DNA of 64,000 nt from Chytriomyces cf. hyalinus JEL632 (taxonomy: Eukaryota > Chytridiomycota > Chytridiomycetes > Chytridiales > Chytriomycetaceae), in NCBI GenBank assembly GCA_025435555.1, contig JAIWWG010000101.1, positions 1 through 64,000 of the forward strand, in the 5' to 3' direction. Below the pieces are notes generated by a model. It made no database searches and was not told where the DNA came from. It was given only the letters and a program-made list of their open reading frames with translations. Position 1 is the stretch's first letter, and every line of letters begins with the position of its first letter. A program made the position numbers and the translations under genes. Shown here piece after piece: positions 54,901 to 64,000 of this stretch.

Positions 54901-55459
54901 CCGCCTGCGCCTGGTGAGAGAGAGAGATGCTTATTTCCGTTGTTTTTTTATTGGTTGATTTTTGATTTCTAATTTTATTTTTTTTTCCCCCCACAAATTT
55001 GTGTTCCAATCAACAGCTGCTGCTGCCGCTCCTTCATCCACACCCGCACATCCAACCATCGACACCAAACCGATTGCCGACCCTAAACCATCGAAAAACT
55101 CATTCTCAAATCTCTTGCCTACTGGATCCGTGCCGTCTCCTGCTGAAGGTAGCACTTTAAGCGGAAGCTTTGTCCCATCTCCGTCCCACCACCTACGAGC
55201 ATTTTCGAACGTGCTCGAAGAAGGATGGACACCGAGTCCCGTTCCAGATGGTGATTTCTCGACACCGAAACATGTACATCAGCAGCAGCGTGGCGGTAGT
55301 AGCAGTAGCAATAGGAATTCAAGCACTCGTGTAGGTGCAGCAGCAGCAGTTGATGCCAAGGGTGTGGCCATGAATGTCACGTATGCGGAAGTGTTGAAGG
55401 CTGGGTTGTTGGGTGGGGGATTGCAGTCGAGAAGTCGGAGTTTGGGAAAAAATGAGTGA
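51981..55459 (+). CDS. Five-cluster Zn2Cys6 protein
   Basis: Exons 51981-52275, 52655-54913 and 55017-55459 give 998 residues; both joins keep phase. Five separate Zn2Cys6 clusters are present. C1 ~54-81: CEGCKRRRKRC, CGTCAKLRVSC. C2 ~108-135: CESCHLDKTHC, CTPCLGKPNQC. C3 ~190-219: CSTCRTFNREC, CSSC, with 8 residues before the last Cys. C4 ~234-265: CARCQRLHLKC, CGEC, with 10 before the last Cys. C5 ~773-800: CWTCYKKKVKC, CGFCHARGLAC. The first four are packed in ~210 residues. C5 is separated by ~500 residues rich in Gln and His, including His runs at ~445-460, typical of activation or condensate-forming regions. It is presumably a DNA-binding regulator. C2 partly lacks the basic residues that contact DNA. 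The first intron is 379 nt, long for this genome. An ATG at 51855 could extend the N-terminus. Confidence 0.85.
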
Positions 55460-56305
55460 CTTGTGGCTTTGGGGTACCAGATGATGGAAGCCAGCATTTA
55501 CTGGGAAAAAAAAAGGGGGGTGAGTGCCAAACAGGGGAGGAGGTGTGGGAGGATGGAAAAGTGCATAGAAACAAGTCCGTTGGTGGGGTGTTGTGTGTTG
55601 TGTTATAGAGGTTGGTTTGTGTGAGAAATGCTCCCAAAATCGAAAGTCTCCCGCGCGCGTATTTGTCGAAATTTTTCGATGTCTCGAAAGGAATCATTTC
55701 CCGAAAGTCCCATTGAAATTTATTCGGAAGTTGCGTTACATTAGCTGGATTGTTTTTCCCGGGCGTGTTTTGTGCTTGTGAACACAAAAAAATTGTCAGT
55801 GCGTATATTAATGGTTTGGAGATTGCTTGTTATTTCTTTTATTTTTCATTCTCGTTGAGGACTTGTATCGTTGTGTACCATATACCCCCCCTCCTTCCCC
55901 TGTTATTGGCACCAGGTCTTAACATGTGGTGGTGTGCTTTTTTTTTGTTTTGTTGTTCTTATTTCGTTGAGGAATAAATTTGTACGTTGCGGCTATGAAT
56001 GAATGCATGAGAGTACTCTGAAGCCAGATGGATTGTTCCTCAGATCGATCTGATGCTTACATGGATGGCATCTTTCCCGTGGCGGACTGACTGCATAAAC
56101 ATCATTTCTGAAAGAAACTCAACTCGTCCAATGAGTGCCTTAAAGGGCGACAAATACGCGCTGTTTGGAAAGGGTAAATCTCACGCTTTGCGTACTTCAA
56201 AAGTAGATGAAGAATATATTCATTGTTCAAGATGCAAGCTCAAAAGTGTAAAAGTGTAAATATTAAAATGAAAAAATAAATAAATACAGTTATAATCACA
56301 ATTGG
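55460..56305. other. Intergenic region
   Basis: 3' flank of the five-cluster gene and spacer. No gene supported; short open frames lack recognisable features. Confidence 0.5.
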
Positions 56306-56707
56306 TCATTTCCCTCTCCCCAATCGCTTCTCAACCCTTTGCACAAGTCCGCGACTCCAAAACCCAACCGCAGATGACACCATCCACCAAACAATCATGA
56401 TCAGTGCATTAAGAGAGTCATACACCCGCCGCAGAGCAGGCTTTGGCGCCGTGCACACCTTCCACGGCTCTGCGTAGCAGTAGTCCATAGACCGGAACAA
56501 GGGTATCGCGGATGTTCGCGAGAACTGGGTTGCTGAGATGGTGAATGGAGGCATGGCGGACTCAAAGTCTGAAAACGGGTCCGAAGACACGACGTGATGT
56601 AGGAGATCGACGTGTGGTGGCATATCCCGTGCGGAGATGGGAGAGGAGCATACGACTAGCAAGAGAAGCGAGATGTGTCTGAGGGAGACGGATGATGATG
56701 ATGGCAT
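56306..56707 (-). CDS. Small hypothetical secreted or membrane protein
   Basis: A 133-residue frame starting MPSSSSVSLRHISLLLLVVC, a good signal peptide ending near SPISA. A short lumenal part follows with a CYAEPWKVC cysteine pair. Near the C-terminus is a hydrophobic segment (SLNALIMIVWWMVSSAVGFW) followed by a basic tail (RVEKRLGRGK). This suggests a small type I membrane protein. No family recognised. The frame continues upstream to 56755, but the start at 56707 opens the signal peptide. Confidence 0.45.
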   Translation of the reverse strand: MPSSSSVSLRHISLLLLVVCSSPISARDMPPHVDLLHHVVSSDPFSDFESAMPPFTISATQFSRTSAIPLFRSMDYCYAEPWKVCTAPKPALRRVYDSLNALIMIVWWMVSSAVGFWSRGLVQRVEKRLGRGK

Positions 56708-57258
56708 TCTTTGCTTCGGAATTTCGTTGGGGAAAGGACCCAAAAAACCAAGCATTCCGAAAATTGAAGGTACCCCCCCCTGATAAGAAACCCTGTTTTT
56801 ATTTCACGCATCAAATGTTATCCCGTTGCTCACTCCGACGGCGGTCACAGAGGAACCTGACTGAATGTCGGCATCGGCAGAGTGTTTGATGAGAGAGAGT
56901 GCGTGTTTGAGAGTGAGAAGACATTGTGCCTCCGCTTGTTGGGCCAGTGCTCGAAGTCAGTCTTTGTCAGCATTGTAAGCGTCGGTTCTGTCGCTTCAGG
57001 CAGAATGTCTCTCGTTGTTTGTTTGCACCCGCGTCAAGAATAACACAAGTCTTAAAAAGGGATTCGATCGATTGCCGCATTTGAAATTCCCACAACTTCC
57101 CGCAAAATAGCCTCGTGTTCTCTCGGCCCGCCCGTTAACAGCAGCTCGCACTTTAAGCCCGGCAGGACCATGGTAGCAGCAGTGGCAGCACCAAATCCAG
57201 CAATAAAGACAGCAAAAAAGAAAGAAAACAAAAGTGAAAAAAAGAGAAAAAAACAAAA
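56708..57258. other. Intergenic region
   Basis: Divergent spacer between the small membrane protein and the zinc-finger gene. A-rich just before 57259. No gene seen. Confidence 0.5.
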
Positions 57259-59050
57259 ATGCAATATTTGTTTCAGAATTTGTCGCCGTTTCCCAAGCAA
57301 CAACCACCGCACAAGAGTCAGCCGCAAGACTGGATGCAACCAACACATTCACTGTCCGCAGAGTACGGAAGCAGCTCAGACCAGGAGCGGGAGGCCGTCG
57401 AGGCCATGCTCAACTTTCACCGCTGCTCCCAGTCCCCACCACATCGCATCAGTCACGGCGAGGCCGGCGATTCCTACCCCGAGGCCCGGAGTGCAGCCCC
57501 AATATCAGCGGGGATGCCGCTGGGAACAAATGGGCCCGCCGAAGTAGATCGGCTGCCCGACGGCGTCGCTGCTGGTTCACTCAAGCGCTTACGCCCCTGC
57601 GACTTGTGCAGGGCCATGAGGAAACGCTGCGAGTTTGAGTCTGGCGAAAATTGCATTCGCTGCACCGAGCGGGGCGAAACTTGTGCGTATGCGGATGAGA
57701 TGCGCAAAAAGTCGAGTCTCTCGGGTGGCACAGCCGAAATGTCTTCATCCTACGACATTCCCACTGTCTCTATGCCTGATGTAAGAGCCATGTCGGACTC
57801 TCCGTACATGCAGCAAGCCATTCTGGCTTCTCTCGACGAGTCTCCGCGCATTGCAAAGACACGCAGGCATGCCGCCTGCACAGCCTGCCACACCAAAAAG
57901 ATAAAATGCGATATGCTCAAGCCATCATGTACGGGATGCTATGAGCGATCCAAAGTGTGCATCTATCCGATTCCGCCTCAAAATGGCGACGGTGAACCTC
58001 GAAAGGCTCACTTTGCCCTTCCAAAAGGCGCATCGCCCGTTATTCCCTCCCAACCGATACCAGCAGAAGCTTCAAATACTGCCAAGGCGGAAGTGTCGGG
58101 ACAATCTTCAGCATCGATCAATCCTTCCTCGTCTGTCGCACTGCGAAATCCTTCACTGGGGCCTGATTCTGGGGACGAATCCATTCATTCAGCAGACAAT
58201 GGATACTATTCAACCGATTCAGCTGCTTCAAGGCTAAATCAAGTTGCGCAGGACCAGTCGCAAATTGACAGCACTTCCGCAATTTCATCTGCAGCACTTG
58301 CCATCGAAAATTTATCGAAACCACAGCTCCCTTCACTTCCTGCAGCCTCCTCCGCTTCTCCGCTTTCATACGATCGCAACCTGTCAAATCCAAGCGACGT
58401 CCACAAGCCCGCACATGAATTTAAGAAATCAGCCAATCAATTCCCACTCTTTCACCCTTCCTTCTTTGAACGCGACCCAAATTTTGTATCCCGTTTCAAA
58501 TCCAAAAAGCAAATCAAGCAGGCTGCCATCACTGCCGCAGCGCTTGCATCGAATCCAGGCAGTCTGTCACTTGCCGACATTGTCCTCGACAAACTACCGC
58601 GAGTCAAACCGGGCATTCGAAAACGAATCAAGTGTGGAAAGTTGTGGATTTTGGACCCGGAGACTGCAGAAAAGGTGTATTTTTGCCCGATTTGTCGCAA
58701 AGATTACACCACTGCAAATGGGCTGAAGGTGATTTTTTCAAGATTTTATGTTTGAATGTTTCCAGACAGCTGATGGCTGCTTTGAAATTTCTTAGTATCA
58801 CTTGAGCTTGCATACGGATTTTCACAACATGCCGCCCGGGTATTATTGGAGCAAAGAATCGGCAACTGAAGATTTGACCAAAGTCTTCCAATGCACTGTA
58901 GAGCCATGTCGAAAAGCATACAGCACACTCGCGGGACTCAAATATCACATGGGAAAAGGCAAACATGGATCTGCGGAGGGCAGGCAAAGTGGGGATGAGG
59001 CGGGAGCAAGCAGTTCGGAAGATGAAGAAGATTTGAACCCGGATGAGTGA
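57259..59050 (+). CDS. Double Zn2Cys6 plus split C2H2 regulator
   Basis: Exons 57259-58728 and 58796-59050 give 574 residues. Two zinc clusters: ~114-142 (CDLCRAMRKRC, CIRCTERGETC; CX2CX6CX7CX2CX6C) and ~207-234 (CTACHTKKIKC, CTGCYERSKVC). Near the C-terminus are two C2H2 fingers, CPICRKDYTTANGLKYH..H and CTVEPCRKAYSTLAGLKYH...H, separated by a spacer with PPGYYW. The intron splits GLK and YHL exactly as in the paralogue at 18285-19579, and both share sequence just before the fingers (LDPETAEKVYFC versus VDSETGNKVFHC). This copy has one more zinc cluster than its paralogue. It ends with an acidic tail (SEDEEDLNPDE). Likely transcription factor; targets unknown. Confidence 0.87.
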
Positions 59051-59770
59051 AAAGTGTTTGGAAGAAGGCTCTTTTTCTTTTTTTGGGTTTATTTGGGGGG
59101 TATTCGGTGTTTTTTCTTCTAATTTTGGACACGGCTTTCTTGTTTGATTGACGCGCTTTTATGTATTGTTTTTTTTTCGCAGTTTCCCCTTTTTCACTCG
59201 GAGCTTTTTTATCACTTTCGACTCTTTCTGTCCTGACTTATTCTTCCGACCTGTTTCTGTTTTGACTCATTCGATTGATGGCTGTATATATTTTTAGTCG
59301 CTGTTCTTTAACTCACTCCTTCCAAATAAAGTAACCTTTTCGCAGTCTCAACAAAAAGAAAAGAAAAAAGAAAAAAGAAGAAGGAGGAGAGAGGGTGTTG
59401 AGAACTGGGGACTGTTTGTAGCGAGTGTCGGGTAACGTTCACATGATGCATCAAATGACCTTGTTACGCCCAATGTTTATGCCCTTACAGCTGTGTTAGT
59501 AACGCGTAAGGAATCGTGGGTCATGCCGTGATCCCATCGGCTGTTTTCCGGTGATTGTCATTCAGCGAACGGGCGCAGTCACTTGCTCAACCGCGAGCAT
59601 ATGATTTAAACAAGCCACCCGAAAAAAAGCGGACAAAAAAAAACACTTTGAAATATGGTTGGTGCCCTGATCCCAAAGAAACCAAGGCAACGCTAACCCA
59701 AGCAACCCCCCACCCCATTCCACAGCCCTGCTGCAACATACACAGTCTTGCCGAATGCTCTGACGAGGCA
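59051..59770. other. Intergenic region upstream of aminopeptidase
   Basis: T-rich 3' flank, then a spacer. The aminopeptidase frame stays open back to 59555 but has no ATG before 59771. No separate gene seen. Confidence 0.5.
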
Positions 59771-62700
59771 ATGGCACTCATCACCGCCTCAGGAATGTCT
59801 CCCATTGCCGTGAACAAGAACTTTGCCACGGACTCTGCCAAGCCCAGTTACGCGCCACACTCACGGATCCTTCCCGTGCACATCCGGATCGCCCTCCAGA
59901 GCACCGAGCACGAGCTGAAGGCCAAGCGGATGCCTGCTGTCGTGTCCGTCACTGTCCGCGGGCATTCCGCCGCATCCGGATCCCTTGCAAAGGTTGACAG
60001 AGTGCTGAGACTCAACGCCGTCGATTTAACAATCAATTCTGTCACGGGGGTGGACTCGTGGGATCATGATGGAAAGATTCTCGAGCTGCAATGGATCAAG
60101 GGATTCCACGGCGACAAGGTTGTTAGCATTGACTATGTCATTGAAAAGTAAGTGGAGCTTTCAGAATTTGGCACCCCCCCAACCCTCGTTATTCAAACTA
60201 TGTCCACTGCATAAAACAGACCCATCGCAGGTCTCTACTTCCATGTTGCGGATGCGGCCGTTCCTGATCGGGCGCTCCATGTCATCACCGACCACGAATC
60301 TGAGCGCGCGCGGTACTGGCTGCCCTGTGTCGATCTTCCACTTGTACGAACCACGCTTGGTATGTGTGTTTCAAAAACTTCTCATGCATGCATTGGCTGG
60401 CACAGTTCCTGATGCGTCGTTTCGATTCTCACTTTTACTCAGAATTTGTCATCACTCACTCAACCCATCACACTGCTGTGGCAAATGGTGCTCACATCTC
60501 AACCACCCCAAATGCCAACAACGCTGATATCAGTACAACCGTATACAAACTCGCGAACCACACATGTCCGAGTTACTTGATTTGCTGGGCTGTGGGTGAT
60601 TTTGTGACTGTGGATGATGGAGATGTGGACGGCATGAAGTTGCAGTACCTTTGCTCCAGAGACAATGAGTTTGTCACACCCGAGAACTTGCTGAAAACGT
60701 TTGGACGGACGGGCGAAATGGTGCGGTGGATGCAGAACAAGCTTGGGTTCAAGTTTCCTTGGGAAAAATACTATCAGGTTGCCGCAACTCAAAAAAGTTA
60801 TCGATGTGTTCGAATGCAAAAACTAAACAGTTCTTAAAAAAACTCAGATTATTTCCCCAAAAATCGAGGGCGGTGCCATGGAAAACATTAGTCTCGTCAC
60901 TTACAAGGACATTTTCCTCGTCGACGACAACATTGCGAAAGACGGGTGGGGAGCTATCGTCGAAGGTGTCAACTTGCACGAAATGGCGCATACGTATTTC
61001 GGTGACTTGATCACGATGCGTCACTTTGAGCATGTCTGGTTGAAGGAGTCCTGGGCCACATACATGGAGAGTGTGTGGGCGGAGGAGCATCACACCCATG
61101 AAGAGGCGCGTTTCGAAATCTTCAATCAGGTGGAGTGGTACATGCAGGAGACTGCGTCGTATGTGCGGCCGATTGTCTGTCGCACGTACGACAGCTCTTG
61201 GGATATGTTTGACGGTCACACGTACCCAGGAGGTGCGTTTAGGTTGCACATGTTGCGATGGACTTTGGGAAATGACACGTTCTGGGCTGGAGTGAAGAGT
61301 TGAGTTTTTTTGCTTTACTACAATTATCTCGATGAAAATGCTGACTGGCTTCTCAACCAGATTACATCAAAAAGTACTCTGGCAAATACTCTGAAACCGA
61401 GGACTTTAAACGCGAATTGGAACTCGAATCCGGCATGAACTTGACCAAATTCTTTGACCAGTGGATTTACGGCCGCGGCTTCGTTAAACTCAAGGCTGAC
61501 TACGAATACAATGCAGACCGCAAGCTAGTTCAAATCACGCTCGAGCAAACTCAGTTCAACAAGGACCTTCAAATCCCGTTGGTGTTTGATGTGACAATTG
61601 AAATTGACGTTGTTGACGTTGATGGAAAAGTGCACACTGCGGAAGTGGTCTTCAACGACACAACTGGCCCAAAAGTGATGGCATTCATTCCATTGGGCGA
61701 TGCAAAGCCAGACGTGGTTGAAATTGATCCGCGCGGAAAAGTATTGCACAGTGCTGAGTTTAACCCTGGCGAAGCCATTTTGGAAGGAACTGCTAAAAGA
61801 GGCAGGGATGTCGTGAGCAGGGTGAGCATCTTAACTTGGCTGCCTTTCTTGACGGTTTTGTTGACTTGTTTCCTGTTTAGATTCGTGCATACCGTCAACT
61901 CATCAAAAACGGTGGTGTATCTTCCATGAAGAAGGTGGCCGCAGCATTACTCAATGAGCCATTTTATGGCGTCAGAAGTTCTGGTGAGAAGTCGCCCTGG
62001 GTTCCACTCTTTTAGGCTCTGCACTAATTTTTACTTTGCCAGTCTACACAAGCCTGTCGAGTTCCGACCTTCAATCTGCAGTGAACATTCTGGCAGCCTC
62101 TTTGGCGACTGAAAGTGACCCACGATCTTTGCGAGTTCTCGTCAATTCTGCCACTGCAAAGGACGCTGGAATCCGCGACGGGCTTTTATCCGTGCTCAAC
62201 ACAAAAGCCAACCTTCTCTCCCCACGCTCCCGTCGATTCTTGTACACCAACCTCGGCCGCCAAAGACACTCCGATGACGCAAACCTCTTGATTGCAGCCT
62301 GGAACGACCCATCCAGCCGTGACATCCACTCCCACACGTACCAAGGAATCCTTGCTGGTCTCGGTCTCCACCGATCCCAAGCGGCCTTTGACCACCTCCA
62401 CACCCTTCTATTCAGCGAGAATGGACGTGCAATGCCCGAGACATGCCACGTGGTTGCAGTGGACGCATATGCAAGTGCTGCAGTATGGCTCGAGAACGCG
62501 CTTCACAGGAAGGAAGCTGCAGAGCGTTTGGCACACCTTGTTAGAGCGGATGGCTCGCACCGAGTGCAAGTGGCAGCTATTCGTGCATTGGCCAAATTTG
62601 GAGATGAAAAGAAGCCACATTTGGGTGTTTGTGCGGCGGTGGCTGCGACGGCGCTTGCTGAGCAGGAGACGGGTAAACTGGTGGCGTTTGTGAAGGGTTT

Positions 62701-62848
62701 GAGTTCAGGCGGTGCGGACGATGTTGCCGGATTGAAGAAGACTGTGGAGGAGCTGGAAACGAAGCTGAAGAAGGTGGAGCAAACCATGTTATTATTGGAG
62801 GCGAAGCAAGAGAGCGGACTGTTTACTGCTGCGACCAAGAGCGAGTAG
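59771..62848 (+). CDS. M1-family metallo-aminopeptidase
   Basis: Multi-exon gene of about 900 residues starting MALITASGMSPIAVNKNF. M1 zinc aminopeptidases remove N-terminal residues from peptides. The substrate-binding GGAMEN motif is present (KIEGGAMENISLVTYKD). The zinc site follows: HEMAHTYFGDL, then 18 residues after the second His, LKESWATY with the third ligand Glu (HEXXH-X18-E intact). Later are SWDMFDGHTYPGGAFRLHML and FFDQWIYGRGFVKLKADYEY, as in the domain after the catalytic one. The C-terminal third is HEAT-like helical (HRVQVAAIRALAKFGDEK) and ends in a short coiled coil (ELETKLKKVEQTMLLLEAKQ). No signal peptide, so probably cytosolic. The assignment is firm; the exact substrate is unknown. 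Confidence 0.9.
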
Positions 62849-63013
62849 AATTGTTTGTGACTGCCATTAAAGCCGCTTAAACTTTTTGGATACAACGAAC
62901 TTGTTTCGGTTGGATATAGGATCAACACTGCTGCATTCATTTCAGATCACATCATTTTATTATTCTTTGATAAACACAATACGCCCAAGCACAAACAGTC
63001 TTGCTCCCCTCAC

Positions 63014-64000
63014 TCACGACGCTGCCATTCGCAGCTTCTTTTTCGTAAGAAACCCTTCAATATCAAACTTTTCCGGCTGATAGTCTCCATTGTAGATTGT
63101 CAGAATTTTCATGTTGACGTGGTACTCCAAGTCCGGCAACAGTTTTGGCGTGATCAAAAAGTACCTAATTTACGCAACAGAATAATCAGTAAACGCCAGC
63201 TTCCAGATAGACAAACAAGGAAAAAAAAGAGGTGTATTCCGCAACTGAGAGGATCCAGCTTCACAGGCAATTTCCACCATTTGCGAATGAACCGCACGTT
63301 CGTTTCGAGGATCCATTCCTTGGTTGATTTCGTCTACAACTCGGAAAGGCGCCTTCGACAGTTGTTGTAGAGCCATCAGGTATGTGATTGTTGTCACGGA
63401 CCGTTCTCCTCCAGACTGCCGTTGATCATCGAGGATTTGAAGCTTTTCAGTGTCGCGAAACCTGACGAGGATATCAATTCGCCATTTGTTGAAGTCTTCT
63501 TCCTCGCCTGATGATGCCAAAAATAAACGACATGTTCAGCTTACACAGGTGTAGAGAAATGAGCGGCTGTGCTATTCACCAATCTTAATCTCTCCAGCGC
63601 ATCCAATATCTAAACAGATGCAAACCGTCAGAAACTTAACCCAGTTATGAAACACGCATCTCAACTTTGTAGCGATTTTGAGAACTGATTGTTAATTTTC
63701 GTCACAAGCTCATTCAGCTGTCCCTGCCAGACTTCTCGCATACGTTCAATGCTCGCCTTCAATTTGAGAATGTTTTGCTGAATCTTTGCGATTTTTGCTT
63801 TGGCTGCATCAATCTGGATGACAAAGAATTAGTCAACAGACCAAAAAGAATACAAACGGATGCTGAGATTACCTCCACCGCGCGCCTCTCAAACTGCTCC
63901 AAAACTTTCGGATCCGTGTTTGCCAAAATGTCCGCACGTGCTTGGACTCGCGTGAGTTGGTCCAGCAATTCTTCCAAAGTGTTGTTTTCTTTCACCTGAT
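63014..64000 (-). CDS. SMC5: SMC5, C-terminal part (runs off window)
   Basis: Minus-strand gene whose 5' part lies beyond base 64000. Visible parts: coiled-coil exons (ELLDQLTRVQARADILANTD, IDAAKAKIAKIQQNILKLKA), then the C-terminal ATPase half: FNKWRIDILVRFRDTEKLQI, DDQRQSGGERSVTTITYLMA (signature motif) and APFRVVDEINQGMDPRNERA (Walker B, with the NQGMDP of SMC5), then FLITPKLLPDLEYHVNMKIL. It ends with a basic tail before the TGA. SMC5 pairs with SMC6 in DNA repair and chromosome segregation. The family is fixed by VVDEINQGMDP and ITPKLLP. Confidence 0.93.

Noticed and set aside
1-64000. tRNA, rRNA, CRISPR arrays, bacterial-type operons
   Set aside because: None seen; the window is eukaryotic with spliced genes.

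Overview
This is nuclear DNA from an early-diverging fungus, most likely a chytrid (Chytridiomycota). The evidence for a fungus is the many Zn2Cys6 zinc-cluster regulators, found essentially only in fungi, and fungal core genes (STT4-type PI 4-kinase, ESF1, cystathionine gamma-lyase, SMC5). The evidence for an early lineage is an Integrator subunit 4 homologue and a plant-like glucuronokinase, both unusual in Dikarya. Genes carry many short GT-AG introns, mostly 50-70 nt. I read joins from splice sites, phase and protein similarity; no transcript data were available. No tRNA, rRNA or CRISPR array was seen.

Layout. 0-4 kb: two secreted or wall-anchored mucin-like proteins sharing a domain. 4.1-4.7 kb: a small three-exon TPR protein on the minus strand. 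4.9-12.0 kb: the large PI 4-kinase gene. 12.2-15.0 kb: a Crypton-like (Ndc10/GCR1_C) gene that looks damaged. 15.2-17.7 kb: ESF1. 18.3-19.6 kb: a Zn2Cys6 plus C2H2 regulator. 19.7-21.8 kb: glucuronokinase. 22.5-28.6 kb: a secretory block with a GH15 glucoamylase, a tyrosinase and a secreted protein of ten 43-residue repeats. 29-30.7 kb: a C2H2 protein. 31.8-35.1 kb: a free-standing beta'-COP propeller and cystathionine gamma-lyase. 35.6-38.1 kb: two paralogous double-zinc-cluster proteins. 38.7-40.5 kb: a secreted phosphoesterase.

41-47.5 kb is a duplicated, partly decayed region. It holds two near-identical copies and one eroded copy of an unknown gene family, plus an intact-looking and a broken WSC-domain unit. 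48-51.8 kb: a divergent pair of probable mitochondrial genes (thioredoxin and LYRM2-like) and INTS4. 52-55.5 kb: a 998-residue protein with five separate Zn2Cys6 clusters. 57.3-59.1 kb: a second Zn2Cys6/C2H2 fusion. 59.8-62.8 kb: an M1 aminopeptidase. The window ends inside SMC5.

The most interesting theme is regulatory. Five zinc-cluster genes lie within 41 kb and none has the standard single-cluster architecture: two carry two clusters, one carries five, and two join zinc clusters to a split pair of C2H2 fingers.
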